Shown piece after piece: positions 36,435 to 45,190 of a stretch of DNA of 64,000 nt. Under the pieces are notes generated by a model. That model was not told where the DNA came from. It saw nothing but the letters and a program-made list of their open reading frames with translations, and made no database searches. Source of the stretch: Lewinellaceae bacterium (GTDB taxonomy: Bacteria > Bacteroidota > Bacteroidia > Chitinophagales > Saprospiraceae); NCBI GenBank assembly GCA_020636355.1, contig JACJYB010000006.1, forward strand, positions 124,001-188,000. The letters run 5' to 3'. Made by a program: the position numbers and the translations under genes. How positions within the stretch are numbered: the stretch's first letter is position 1; the number at the start of each line of letters is the position of its first letter.

Positions 36435-37519
36435 GACCTTCTATTACTATTCCCCTACCATCCTGGAAGCTCTTGGCTCTAACCGGCCTGTTAGGCTTCA
36501 ATCAATGTTTGGATACCATTACTATCGACCTTGACTCGGATACAATTGATAACCTGGTGATCAATGGAAAGCTGGTAAAAGGCAATCCATCTTATGCCGT
36601 TGCAATCATTTCCCGGGTTATCTACTACAATCCGGGCAATGAAAATCCACTTAATGTAAAATATGTCGATATCGTTGACGATTTGGGAAACCGAATTCCA
36701 ATGTTTAGAACAGAAGCCTATAAATATGAAATCTCAATACCCCAAAATGATCCGGTATTTCAGATTGAGGAAGGTCGTCGATACGGTATCATCATTACCA
36801 CCTCAGAAAAAACTTATGCTTCTGACCTGGATGAACTCTTGCCGGTAACACCTATCCTCGATGTCTCCTATTCGGTGGGAACCGAACACTTATTTGAATC
36901 CAATGGACCAGGTTACGACCAGGATGTGGTGAATTTTTCGGCCAGCTCTTCGCTGATTGATCTGAACCAGAATCCTTCCAGAATTCGTTGGGAAGCAGCG
37001 TATACCTACGCAGTTAGCGATACGGCACATAAGACTTGCTACGTCAATCAATCCATCATCGATGACCAAATCAGAATCTACGACGGATCGTCCGTCCAGG
37101 CTGCGATGGTAAATGAGCAATTGTATCAGATTCCAGTCTCTTATGATTTTGCCGAAGGTTTTTATCTTACCCTCTATCAGGAGGCGCTTTCCGTTTCCGC
37201 TTATTCGTATTGGGAAAAGGTTAAAACCATCATCGAGCGGAATGGAAATATGTTCGAAGTACCCGCCGGGAAGATCCAGGGTAATTTGCATAATGAAGCC
37301 GATCCTTCTGAACTAGTTTTTGGTAATTTTTACGTAACACAGCAGGACACCTTTCGACTTTATGTCGATCCTGCAGATGTTGGTAACCCCGTCACCTACT
37401 GCCCATACGGACCCTACGTCAATGGAGAACGAATTTATACAGAATGCGCCCACAACTGTTGCGATTGCCTTCGGGCGGCAAATTCAACCACAACGAAACC
37501 CGATTTCTGGAAAAAATAA
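36431..37519 (+). CDS. DUF4249 lipoprotein, copy 4
   Basis: 362 residues from the ATG at 36431, which forms another ATGA overlap with copy 3; a TTG at 36422 is also in frame. Lipoprotein signal ends FNQC (then LDTITIDLDSD). It is the most divergent copy: NPGNENPLNVKYVDIVDDLG replaces the DPTPT loop, and NGNMFEVPAGKIQGNLHNEA and LVFGNFYVTQQDTFRLYVDP keep the family pattern. The tail is NCCDCLRAANSTTTKPDFW. Gene end and the MG2-type gene start are only five bases apart, so the whole series seems to be one transcript. Confidence 0.88.
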   Translation: MRPSITIPLPSWKLLALTGLLGFNQCLDTITIDLDSDTIDNLVINGKLVKGNPSYAVAIISRVIYYNPGNENPLNVKYVDIVDDLGNRIPMFRTEAYKYEISIPQNDPVFQIEEGRRYGIIITTSEKTYASDLDELLPVTPILDVSYSVGTEHLFESNGPGYDQDVVNFSASSSLIDLNQNPSRIRWEAAYTYAVSDTAHKTCYVNQSIIDDQIRIYDGSSVQAAMVNEQLYQIPVSYDFAEGFYLTLYQEALSVSAYSYWEKVKTIIERNGNMFEVPAGKIQGNLHNEADPSELVFGNFYVTQQDTFRLYVDPADVGNPVTYCPYGPYVNGERIYTECAHNCCDCLRAANSTTTKPDFWKK

Positions 37520-37524
37520 ATGCT

Positions 37525-39225
37525 ATGATTTACTTTAATCGTGATCGACAAAACAACAATTCTATGCTATTTCGCTTGATAAGAATTTACCTTTTCATCG
37601 CAGGAACGATCCTTACCAGCGGTATTCGAGCACAACCCCAAGTTTTGCTTCATACCGACAAAGCATTTTATGTTTCAGGAGAGAAGATCTGGTACAGCCT
37701 TTACCTGCCTCAGGAATTGCAGGACAAATCTTACATGCTCAAGGTTTTTGCAGTCAATGCGAACGGTGAAATCATGGGGTCCAATTATCTGCGGTCCGAC
37801 GGGAAGTCCATCGTTGGTGGTTATTATTCCATCCCTTTTGATGCAGCCACCGGCCCTCTGCGGTTAGCATTCTTTGCCGTCAATAATTTTTCCGTTGAGC
37901 TGATTCCACTGATTACCGCTGCATTTCCGGTGTACAATGACCTGGAAAAACTTGACGTGACTAAAATAAAATTGCAGAACCTGGTTGGCAATGAGGAAGC
38001 AATACCCGGGCAAAATGTAAGTGTGAGCGTCAGTACGACCGCGGCGGCCGCACACCCGGGAGATCAGATTCCGCTTCACATCGAAATCAAAGATTCCTAT
38101 GGTCGTCCTCTGGATGGGGACTTATCTATTGCGGTCTACGATCCAAATCAGATCCCGTTCACGGACCCTCGCTTTACCGCATTTCATCAGGCTGTTCTGC
38201 CAGCGGATGCGCCTCTGCGCGATGCCGCAACCGAAGTATTGTTGCAGGGCGAATTACAATTAAGCAGCGGTCGCAAGATTTCTACCGTAGAAGCATTGGG
38301 CGCATTCTCCCGTCCGACGAATTCTTTCTACTATGCGACACCCGGCAGCTCAGGATTGTTTTCCATCGCAGTTCCCGACTTCTACAATTCCATGCCTTTC
38401 CAGTTCATCGGACATCCTTATGATCCCAAAAAGAACTTTCATGTGGTATTTAATGACCCGGCATTCACCAAGGATTCCTTACCGTTACCTTATTCCGAAG
38501 AGATACTGTCCTACCTGGACGCTTCGAGGGAGCGCAAGAAGATCGCCCAGTATTTTGGTCTATTCGATCCCGCTCCGGATACGCTGCCTAAGCCGGCAGA
38601 CAATATCCTGAAACCGGATTATACCTACAAAATCAAAGATTATCAGGCATTCGCTACGATTGGCGCTTTTTTTAAGGAAATAACCACCTCCCTTACTTTT
38701 AAACAAAGTGGCAAGTCCTATGTGGCCAGCTTATACAATCCCGGGGTAAGCGTCTATGCATGGGAGCAGTTAAGGGGAGACCCACTCTTTATCATTGATG
38801 GGAAGGTGACACGTAATGCCGATTTCATTGCTCGCTTTAATCTAGAACCCGTACAAACCGTTGAGCTCTTTTACGTAGCCAGAAACTTACGGCAAGCCTT
38901 TAATCTAATGGGGAACAATGGTGTCGTTTACGTCCATACGAATTTACCCGATATAACCCTGCCCCAGGATGATGAAGAAGATGTTTTTGAAATTTCCGGT
39001 TTATTGCCTCCGGCATCATTCAGTTCTCCGGCCATTCCGGATCAGGTAACACCCGAGCTTGGGCCGGTCGCCTATTGGAACCCTCATCTTTCGGTTTCCG
39101 GAGGTGTGTTGGATACCACTTATCAACATTCCGATGAGCGGGGCAATTATGTAATCCAGGTGGTGGTACGGAGCAAGGAAGGAAGTATAGGTATCGGTGA
39201 AATGAAACTGAACGTATCGTACTGA
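37525..39225 (+). CDS. MG2-type secreted protein with a TonB plug-like C-terminal module
   Basis: 566 residues from the ATG at 37525 (an ATG at 37564, MLFRLIRIYLFIAGTIL, gives a more compact signal). After the signal comes a macroglobulin MG2-type domain: VLLHTDKAFYVSGEKIWYSL and GSNYLRSDGKSIVGGYYSIP. Near the C-terminus the stretch PLFIIDGKVTRNADFIARFN, then VQTVELFY and NNGVVYVHTN, copies the plug of SusC-like receptors, but no beta-barrel follows. The start resembles that of DUF4249 copy 1 (MIYFNRDR versus MIHFNRYR). As the last gene of the receptor operon it may act at the outer-membrane complex. The role is unknown. Confidence 0.75.
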   Translation: MIYFNRDRQNNNSMLFRLIRIYLFIAGTILTSGIRAQPQVLLHTDKAFYVSGEKIWYSLYLPQELQDKSYMLKVFAVNANGEIMGSNYLRSDGKSIVGGYYSIPFDAATGPLRLAFFAVNNFSVELIPLITAAFPVYNDLEKLDVTKIKLQNLVGNEEAIPGQNVSVSVSTTAAAAHPGDQIPLHIEIKDSYGRPLDGDLSIAVYDPNQIPFTDPRFTAFHQAVLPADAPLRDAATEVLLQGELQLSSGRKISTVEALGAFSRPTNSFYYATPGSSGLFSIAVPDFYNSMPFQFIGHPYDPKKNFHVVFNDPAFTKDSLPLPYSEEILSYLDASRERKKIAQYFGLFDPAPDTLPKPADNILKPDYTYKIKDYQAFATIGAFFKEITTSLTFKQSGKSYVASLYNPGVSVYAWEQLRGDPLFIIDGKVTRNADFIARFNLEPVQTVELFYVARNLRQAFNLMGNNGVVYVHTNLPDITLPQDDEEDVFEISGLLPPASFSSPAIPDQVTPELGPVAYWNPHLSVSGGVLDTTYQHSDERGNYVIQVVVRSKEGSIGIGEMKLNVSY

Positions 39226-39331
39226 CGTGTTTTTGTGTTGACGCTTTTACGTGTTGACCTGTGCTTTGCATTTAGGTGCAATGACCAATTAGCGAAGCGA
39301 GACCCTAATCTCTTCGTGGTTTAAACCGACA

Positions 39332-40765
39332 TTATCTGGTGCCTTGCGGATCCGGATTTACGTAGGGTTTATAGGGATAGGTGTCCGGTGTGATGACTAC
39401 CCCAGTTGTAACCTTTAGCGGTAAATTTTCATATTCACCATACATCAATTCGACGAAAAAGGCACTATACCCCTCCTGAGGTGGCTCCACCCGGATGGTG
39501 TAGGTGCCATCGGGGCGTAATGGTATGTCGGTGGGTTGATAGGCGCGTCCAATGGAATCCACCTGGAAGTTACGGTTCCTGGGGTTATGAGCCGTCCAAA
39601 GGGTCATAGAAGCCGGCTCCTGGCCAGGCTTTGTTTGGATGTGGATCGTTCCCTGATCCACCGACCAGGACCATTCGGGTCTGGGTTTTTGCTCGACGAT
39701 CATCCGGTAAAATGCCATCAGGGTAGACCAGGCGTCTGTTTGCCCCATGGAGTGCTCCGAGTTGGGCACATAACGCAAGTACTTTTCACCGGGCAGACTA
39801 TCCCAATAAAATTGCCAGGAATCCGGTAAGAAGAACTGATCTCCGGTTGCATTGATGAGGAATTTCGGAATGTTGCGCTCGTGACGAAGTGAATACGGTT
39901 CGGTCAGGGCAAGCATCCGTTCGTATTCTTGCGACCCCTGCCATTCCATTATTCCCTCCTGCACATAATTGCCCACTGCCGGAGCCCACTGCCCATAAAC
40001 TTGCCAATGGTGCTGGAAGGAAGGTTGCAGATTCAGCAAATCGATCACGATGGGCGCAATAGCCACCACCCGGTCATCTGTCATGCCCGTAGTCCAGGTG
40101 GTCCAGCCCCGCTTGGAAGCACCGGCAACTACAAAATGTTGTACCGGCTTGCCGAGCGTCTGACTAAACTCCTGAATGGCGTCCATAGCCCGCACCGCGG
40201 CTGTCGTCATCGGCATACGCGCAAGCCAGCGGATATCAGAATCTTTTGCCCCGCCTTCCAGAAATTTCCGCCAGCCGTAGGCGATTAATTCATCCTCAAC
40301 CCGTGGACCGAAGGTATCGCCCACAAATTCTACCGGCTGATTGGGGACGTTGCGGAGATCAGCCACGATGGAATGACTATTCAGGGCCATCGCTACAAAT
40401 CCTTCCCCGGCATGATCAGGTTGTGCTTCTCTCCGGCTCCCTCCATCGATGAATACCATTCCGGTCTGACTTTGTACACTGTCCGGCACAACCACCGTTA
40501 TCCAGTGCCACCAGACCGGATCTTTCACCTCCGCTTTGGTCAACCACTGCTGGGAGACCAACTTTAGTACATAGGTGGTCTGGTTTTCTCCGGGAATGGT
40601 ATCCAAAACCGTCCAGGTAGACGAATCGTGTTTGAGTACGTATTCCCGCAGTGAATGGGAAAGCGTGGGGTCAACCGCCTCTTTTGGCGCCTGGCGGCAT
40701 GATGCTGACAGGAAGAGTTGCGCAACCATCCAAATGGACAACAAATGCAGTAAAAATCGACGCAT
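39332..40765 (-). CDS. PhoPQ-activated pathogenicity-related (PqaA-type) lipoprotein
   Basis: 477 residues with a lipoprotein signal (LFLSASC). It matches the PhoPQ-regulated protein family: HWITVVVPDS, FIDGGSRR, the nucleophile-elbow-like VAGASKRGWTTW, VVAIAPIVIDLLN, FLINATGDQFFLPDSWQFYW, YLRYVPNSEHSM. These proteins have an alpha/beta-hydrolase fold with Ser in GASKRG, Asp in GDQFF and His in NSEHSM, and probably act as periplasmic peptidase- or esterase-like enzymes. Despite the name, no pathogenicity is implied. It stands alone, convergent with the MG2 gene. Confidence 0.85.
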   Translation of the reverse strand: MRRFLLHLLSIWMVAQLFLSASCRQAPKEAVDPTLSHSLREYVLKHDSSTWTVLDTIPGENQTTYVLKLVSQQWLTKAEVKDPVWWHWITVVVPDSVQSQTGMVFIDGGSRREAQPDHAGEGFVAMALNSHSIVADLRNVPNQPVEFVGDTFGPRVEDELIAYGWRKFLEGGAKDSDIRWLARMPMTTAAVRAMDAIQEFSQTLGKPVQHFVVAGASKRGWTTWTTGMTDDRVVAIAPIVIDLLNLQPSFQHHWQVYGQWAPAVGNYVQEGIMEWQGSQEYERMLALTEPYSLRHERNIPKFLINATGDQFFLPDSWQFYWDSLPGEKYLRYVPNSEHSMGQTDAWSTLMAFYRMIVEQKPRPEWSWSVDQGTIHIQTKPGQEPASMTLWTAHNPRNRNFQVDSIGRAYQPTDIPLRPDGTYTIRVEPPQEGYSAFFVELMYGEYENLPLKVTTGVVITPDTYPYKPYVNPDPQGTR

Positions 40766-40925
40766 TACTAGGATTTAGACCTTTAAAATAGGCTTTTCCA
40801 AGGGTTTGAAAGCCGATGCTTTGCTTATCCATCAACAAATGAGTCGAGCCTACGGCTTAATGCATGCCTAAAATTTTATTTAGATCTTTCTAATTTATTT
40901 TTTAGATTTGTCTAAATCGTTGGTT

Positions 40926-41639
40926 ATGCGAATTCTCACAGGGGTTGCAATGGTCTTTTTTTACCTGCAACTCTCCGCTCAGGAGTTGATTACGGACCGG
41001 CCGGATCAAACAGAATCGGCCTGGACTGTCCCGCTAAAAGCGTTGCAAATAGAAAGCGGCGTCACCCTGCACCGGGCTGACAACAAGCTCACCTTCCAGG
41101 TTTTACAAAATGTCTGGCGGTATAGTCCGGTTTCCCGGCTGGAAGTAAGACTCACGTCCGGACTGACGATAAAAGCACACGAAGCCCGAATAACACAAAC
41201 CAGCTTTGATAATCTCGAAGCAGGTCTAAAATTTCAATTCACGGAAGGCAAGGTACCCCTGGCGCTCCTGAGTCATCTAATCCTCCCTACCGGTACGCTG
41301 GATGCCCAGTCCGGTTTATTCTGCAAGCTGCTCTGGTCCCATCATCTGGGGCCTTATCTGAACGTGGGCTACAATGTGGGTATGGAATATGCCAGGGATC
41401 AACCATTGAAGTACAACTATTCCCTTTCACTCAGCACATCCCTGACCTCCCATTTGGGTTATTACCTCGAACCTTTTGGGACTTTTGGTGAACTGGATGC
41501 CTGGGATACCGGGTTAACCTACCTGGTTACGCCAAATGTGCAATTGGATTTTTCTATGGGGTTTAGTTTCAGTGCAGCCTATAATTATTATGCATTTGGG
41601 TGTTCCTGGCGGATTCCTCACCAGCCAACTCATCTTTAA
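40926..41639 (+). CDS. Outer-membrane beta-barrel (putative transporter, MetA-pathway-like)
   Basis: 237 residues from the ATG at 40926; a TTG at 40908 is in frame. The signal peptide ends near LSAQ and leads to the conserved opening LITDRPDQTESAWTVPLKAL followed by alternating hydrophobic beta-strands (LTFQVLQNVWRYSP, LEVRLTSGLTI, AGLKFQFTEG) and a terminal strand set ending in SFSAAYNYYAFGCSW. This is the pattern of the phenol-degradation MetA-pathway-type outer-membrane family. The substrate is unknown. It converges on the amidohydrolase gene, with four bases between stops. Confidence 0.75.
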   Translation: MRILTGVAMVFFYLQLSAQELITDRPDQTESAWTVPLKALQIESGVTLHRADNKLTFQVLQNVWRYSPVSRLEVRLTSGLTIKAHEARITQTSFDNLEAGLKFQFTEGKVPLALLSHLILPTGTLDAQSGLFCKLLWSHHLGPYLNVGYNVGMEYARDQPLKYNYSLSLSTSLTSHLGYYLEPFGTFGELDAWDTGLTYLVTPNVQLDFSMGFSFSAAYNYYAFGCSWRIPHQPTHL

Positions 41640-41643
41640 CCGG

Positions 41644-42651
41644 CTATTCGAATTGCTTCGGATCGAGGTTGAAAAACCGCACAGCATTGTTAAACAGGAT
41701 ATCCCGCTTCTGATCATAGGATAAATAATCCGCATTCTGAATCACCCCGATGGAGGTCTCCAGGAGTTTGGGCCAGATCATCAGGTCGGTTCCGTAGAGT
41801 ATGCGCTTCTCAAAACCCGCCTGCACCAGCCGCTTGATGTAAGCATTTACCTCCGCCAGCGGATAACTCCATATGAATCCGGCTACATCCACGTAAACAT
41901 AGGCATTGGCACCCATCAGCGCTATCATTTCATCGATCATGGGATAACCGGCATGCATGACCCAGATTTTAAGCTTGGGATGTCTGGCTAGCATATCTTC
42001 CAATAAAAAAGGTCTTCCCAGGGACGCACGGTATTTGGGAGCCGTAATGTTAGCCATCCCGTTACCGCCGGTTCCCATGTGGATTCCTACCGGGATGCCA
42101 AGCTTTTCTGCCACGCCAAAATAAGCATCCAGCGAAAGGTCACTGGGAGACATACCCTGGTATTGGGGGGCTACTTCACCCATCACTTTATAAAAGCCAT
42201 TGGAAAGCGAGTCTTCAAAAGCTTCGACGGTCATTTCATCCGCCGCACTTAATCCCAGAGATGGAATAAAGTGATCCGGTGCAGCTGCATACCATCGGTG
42301 CAGGATCTCCGCATCGCCACTGGCGACCATGGTAATGTTCAGGCGTTTGCATACATCCACCAGGGCATCCTGCATTTCCTGATCAGAGGTAGCCGCTTTA
42401 AGTGGATCCACACAGTCCGTATTTAAAAAAGTTGGTGGTGGTTGACCAGGATCGCCCCCGGGCATATTGGCCAGGAACCATGGACATAAGTCTCCGGCAA
42501 AGGCCGGATTCATTTTCATAGCGTGGACATGAACATCAATAATGGGCTCATGCTTTTTCATTTCCTGAGCGGATGCACCAAATGCAAACAAGCCTATTAG
42601 ACCGGTTACAAGTGCCCAGGGGTTTACGGTTAATTTGAATATCCGGTTCAT
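41644..42651 (-). CDS. Secreted amidohydrolase (TIM-barrel, amidohydrolase 2 type)
   Basis: 335 residues with a signal peptide (ending GASA). The metal-binding HxH appears as IIDVHVHAM right after the signal, followed by GIHMG, VMHAGYP and YGTDLMIWP, matching the amidohydrolase 2 branch that includes decarboxylases and lactonases. A Lys/His/Asp-type mononuclear or dinuclear zinc site is expected, in the periplasm. The substrate is unknown; the neighbours give no clue. The start ATG at 42651 leads directly to MNRIFKLTVNPWALVTG. Confidence 0.82.
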   Translation of the reverse strand: MNRIFKLTVNPWALVTGLIGLFAFGASAQEMKKHEPIIDVHVHAMKMNPAFAGDLCPWFLANMPGGDPGQPPPTFLNTDCVDPLKAATSDQEMQDALVDVCKRLNITMVASGDAEILHRWYAAAPDHFIPSLGLSAADEMTVEAFEDSLSNGFYKVMGEVAPQYQGMSPSDLSLDAYFGVAEKLGIPVGIHMGTGGNGMANITAPKYRASLGRPFLLEDMLARHPKLKIWVMHAGYPMIDEMIALMGANAYVYVDVAGFIWSYPLAEVNAYIKRLVQAGFEKRILYGTDLMIWPKLLETSIGVIQNADYLSYDQKRDILFNNAVRFFNLDPKQFE

Positions 42652-42819
42652 TCCGTGTTCGTTTTAATTGCTACGTACTCAATTTCGCACATTCATTTTA
42701 GGAAATGGACTTTCATCAGGGTTATTTATCCAGATTTGAACGACCATTCGTTACGTCCAACATTGACAATGCTTCCGGACTGCTTACACTCCAGCATCCA
42801 TCCCGGATCATCGATTCCG

Positions 42820-43320
42820 TCATATTTGATCCGTTGTCAATGCTTTGTATAGGATGTAGGTGTCAACAAATCCCCGGTCCACATGCCGAAATCCATTTGG
42901 CGTGGTACCGATTATTTCAAAGCCGAGCTTAAGCCATAGGTTAATGGCTGATGCATTCGTACTGACTACAAAATTGAACTGGATGCCCGAATAGCCCTGT
43001 TCTTTTGCAAATCGAATGGAATGCTCACAGAGTAATTTGCCGATCCCCTGCCCGCGATGATCCGGCGCTACCATATAACCGCAGTTGGCGATGTGATCAC
43101 CCAAACCGGGTTGATTGGGTTTGATGAAATAGGTTCCGACAATTTCATTTTTCTCAACGGCCACAAAGGTGTCCATCGATTCCGCAAACCAATAGGTAGG
43201 CAGGCTAGATTTCGGTGTATCCGGAGAAAACGCATACGTGTCCCCGGTTGAAATAACCGCTTTAAAAATGCCCCAAACTGCTTCAAAGTCGGTTTTAATA
43301 TTTGCTTTCCGGATTTCCAT
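42820..43320 (-). CDS. GNAT-family N-acetyltransferase
   Basis: 166 residues from the ATG at 43320 (TTG at 43326 adds two residues). The acetyl-CoA binding motif is APDHRGQGIGKLLCEHSIRF, preceded by GDHIANCGYMV and followed by FNFVVSTNASAINLWLKLGF. This is a complete single-domain GNAT. The substrate cannot be told; close annotations in related genomes are often L-amino-acid or small-molecule acetyltransferases. It is isolated, with about 180 bases of empty sequence before the GH30 gene. Confidence 0.88.
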   Translation of the reverse strand: MEIRKANIKTDFEAVWGIFKAVISTGDTYAFSPDTPKSSLPTYWFAESMDTFVAVEKNEIVGTYFIKPNQPGLGDHIANCGYMVAPDHRGQGIGKLLCEHSIRFAKEQGYSGIQFNFVVSTNASAINLWLKLGFEIIGTTPNGFRHVDRGFVDTYILYKALTTDQI

Positions 43321-43503
43321 AGGCAAGTTGCCTCGCTGAATTCAGCAATGAATGAATTGAAATATACCAATATCTGCGGTGCAATGCACGGGTGATGATT
43401 TCGATAAACCAGTCATCTTGTCGTATTTATCCAATGTGCGAGCGAATCACCAACCGGGCTTTTATTGGATGGCCACTGATTTTATGGGTCATCCGGATCC
43501 AAA

Positions 43504-44985
43504 TTAATCCGCTGTATAAATCATACTTTGCATGGAATGACCTGGAATGGTCAATTTCACCGCCTGATTGAAAATTTGCAGTTTGTAGTCGATGGAATCT
43601 CCGGATTGGTTCATCACCACCGTCACCAGGGATCCATCGGTATTCCGGAAGGTCGTTGCCAATAATGGACTACGGCTGCTGGCCGTACTAACCCGGACAG
43701 CACCCGGCCGGATAAATTTGGAGAAATGCCCAATGTAATAAAAGGCCGGTGTATAGATCAGTTCTCCGGATCGGGTGTCCGCGTGCACCGGAGCAAAACA
43801 GAAATTACCAACATGGTTGGGTCCACCCTGTTCGTCCAGCAGGATGTTCCAGTCGGTCCAACCAGCAGTGCCCTGATTGAAGTCATTGATCATGGCACGG
43901 CCATAGCGCTCTGCATTTGGCCAGTATTGATAATGCGTTGAATCAAAACTTTCGGCACATCCTTCGGTAAAGATCAATTCTTTATCCGGAAATGCTTGTT
44001 TAACAACCCCTTCATTGGCAAACATGGGATCCCCGCCGGTCCAGGTTTCGTACCAGTGAAAACCAATACCCCAAACATATTTTGCCGCTTCCGGGTCTTC
44101 CAGAATGGTAAAGGCTCGATGGGGCAGCAAATCGCGGTTATGATCCCAGACAATCACTTTTTTATCCCCCAATCCTTCCCGATCCAGGGTTGGACCCAAA
44201 TGTTTTTTAAGGAAATCACGCTCTTCTTCCGCCGTATAGATGCAGGATTCCCAGGTTTGGGTAGCCATGGGTTCGTTCTGGATGGACAAGCCCCAAACCG
44301 GTATTCCCTCGGATTCATAGGCCTTGATGAACTTCGTGTAGTATAGGGACCATGCATCGTAGTACTCCGGAATGAGTTTTCCTCCGTGAAGCATTTCGTG
44401 ATTGGTCTTCATAAAAGCCGGCGGACTCCAGGGACTAACGAATAATTGCAGGGTGCCCCCTGCAGCAGCTATGGCCCGCTTGATCAATGGAATTCGAAAT
44501 TCACGATCATGACCGATGTCGAAGGTTCCCAGGGCTTTATCTTCATCCGAAACGTAGGTATAGCTGGCAGAACTGAAGTCACAACTGTGGATGTTGGTGC
44601 GGGCCAGGGTATAACCGATCCCTTTATCCGCATTGTAGTAAGCTTGGAGCAATTCTTCCTGCTTACCGGCGGGAAGTTTCGCAAACACTTCTGCGGAGGC
44701 ATCCGTGATGGCGCCACCTATCCCTTGCAGGGTCTGATAAGTTTTTGAAGGGTCTACGAAAACGGCGATTTCGGTCTCAACAGGTTGCGGCGATTCGGCA
44801 AACGTTACTGCGCCTCCCAGCGCTAATCGCTGGTCGGTTTCAGCGGCTGTAGTATAAATAGCTACCGATACTCCAGCAAAGGAGTACGCCGATTCGGCAG
44901 AAGGCTTCGATTCCACGGCTGCAGGATGTTCGCAGCTGGACCAGATGAATGGCAAGGCTAAAACAATGATGGCTAGGTTTTTCAT
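43504..44985 (-). CDS. Glycoside hydrolase family 30 (glucosylceramidase-like) lipoprotein
   Basis: 493 residues from the ATG at 44985, giving a lipoprotein signal (ALPFIWSSC). The GH30 barrel is clear: LQGIGGAITDASAEVF, RTNIHSCDFS, FVSPWSPPAFMKT, acid/base Glu238 in LSIQNEP, FHWYETW, nucleophile Glu341 in IFTEGCAES, and a C-terminal beta-domain ending in VKLTIPGHSMQSMIY. Likely substrates are beta-glucosides or beta-1,6-glucans at the cell surface or in the periplasm. It is not part of a SusCD locus here. A longer frame from 45042 starts upstream of the signal and is not favoured. Confidence 0.9.
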   Translation of the reverse strand: MKNLAIIVLALPFIWSSCEHPAAVESKPSAESAYSFAGVSVAIYTTAAETDQRLALGGAVTFAESPQPVETEIAVFVDPSKTYQTLQGIGGAITDASAEVFAKLPAGKQEELLQAYYNADKGIGYTLARTNIHSCDFSSASYTYVSDEDKALGTFDIGHDREFRIPLIKRAIAAAGGTLQLFVSPWSPPAFMKTNHEMLHGGKLIPEYYDAWSLYYTKFIKAYESEGIPVWGLSIQNEPMATQTWESCIYTAEEERDFLKKHLGPTLDREGLGDKKVIVWDHNRDLLPHRAFTILEDPEAAKYVWGIGFHWYETWTGGDPMFANEGVVKQAFPDKELIFTEGCAESFDSTHYQYWPNAERYGRAMINDFNQGTAGWTDWNILLDEQGGPNHVGNFCFAPVHADTRSGELIYTPAFYYIGHFSKFIRPGAVRVSTASSRSPLLATTFRNTDGSLVTVVMNQSGDSIDYKLQIFNQAVKLTIPGHSMQSMIYTAD

Positions 44986-45190
44986 GACATTGCAGTATTT
45001 GCTTCCTTTAAAGGTAATGAAATGGAAGATCAAGTAAATCAAAGGATACGGCGAGAAGGGTCATAACAGCTATTGATTTGCATTGTTATTTATTCCGGCA
45101 AGGAGGAAACGGAACAACCATCCCTCCACATTGACCTTCAACGAGAGGAGCCTTGCTTTTGTCCGCACTTCCCTTTACCTTGATGTAACG

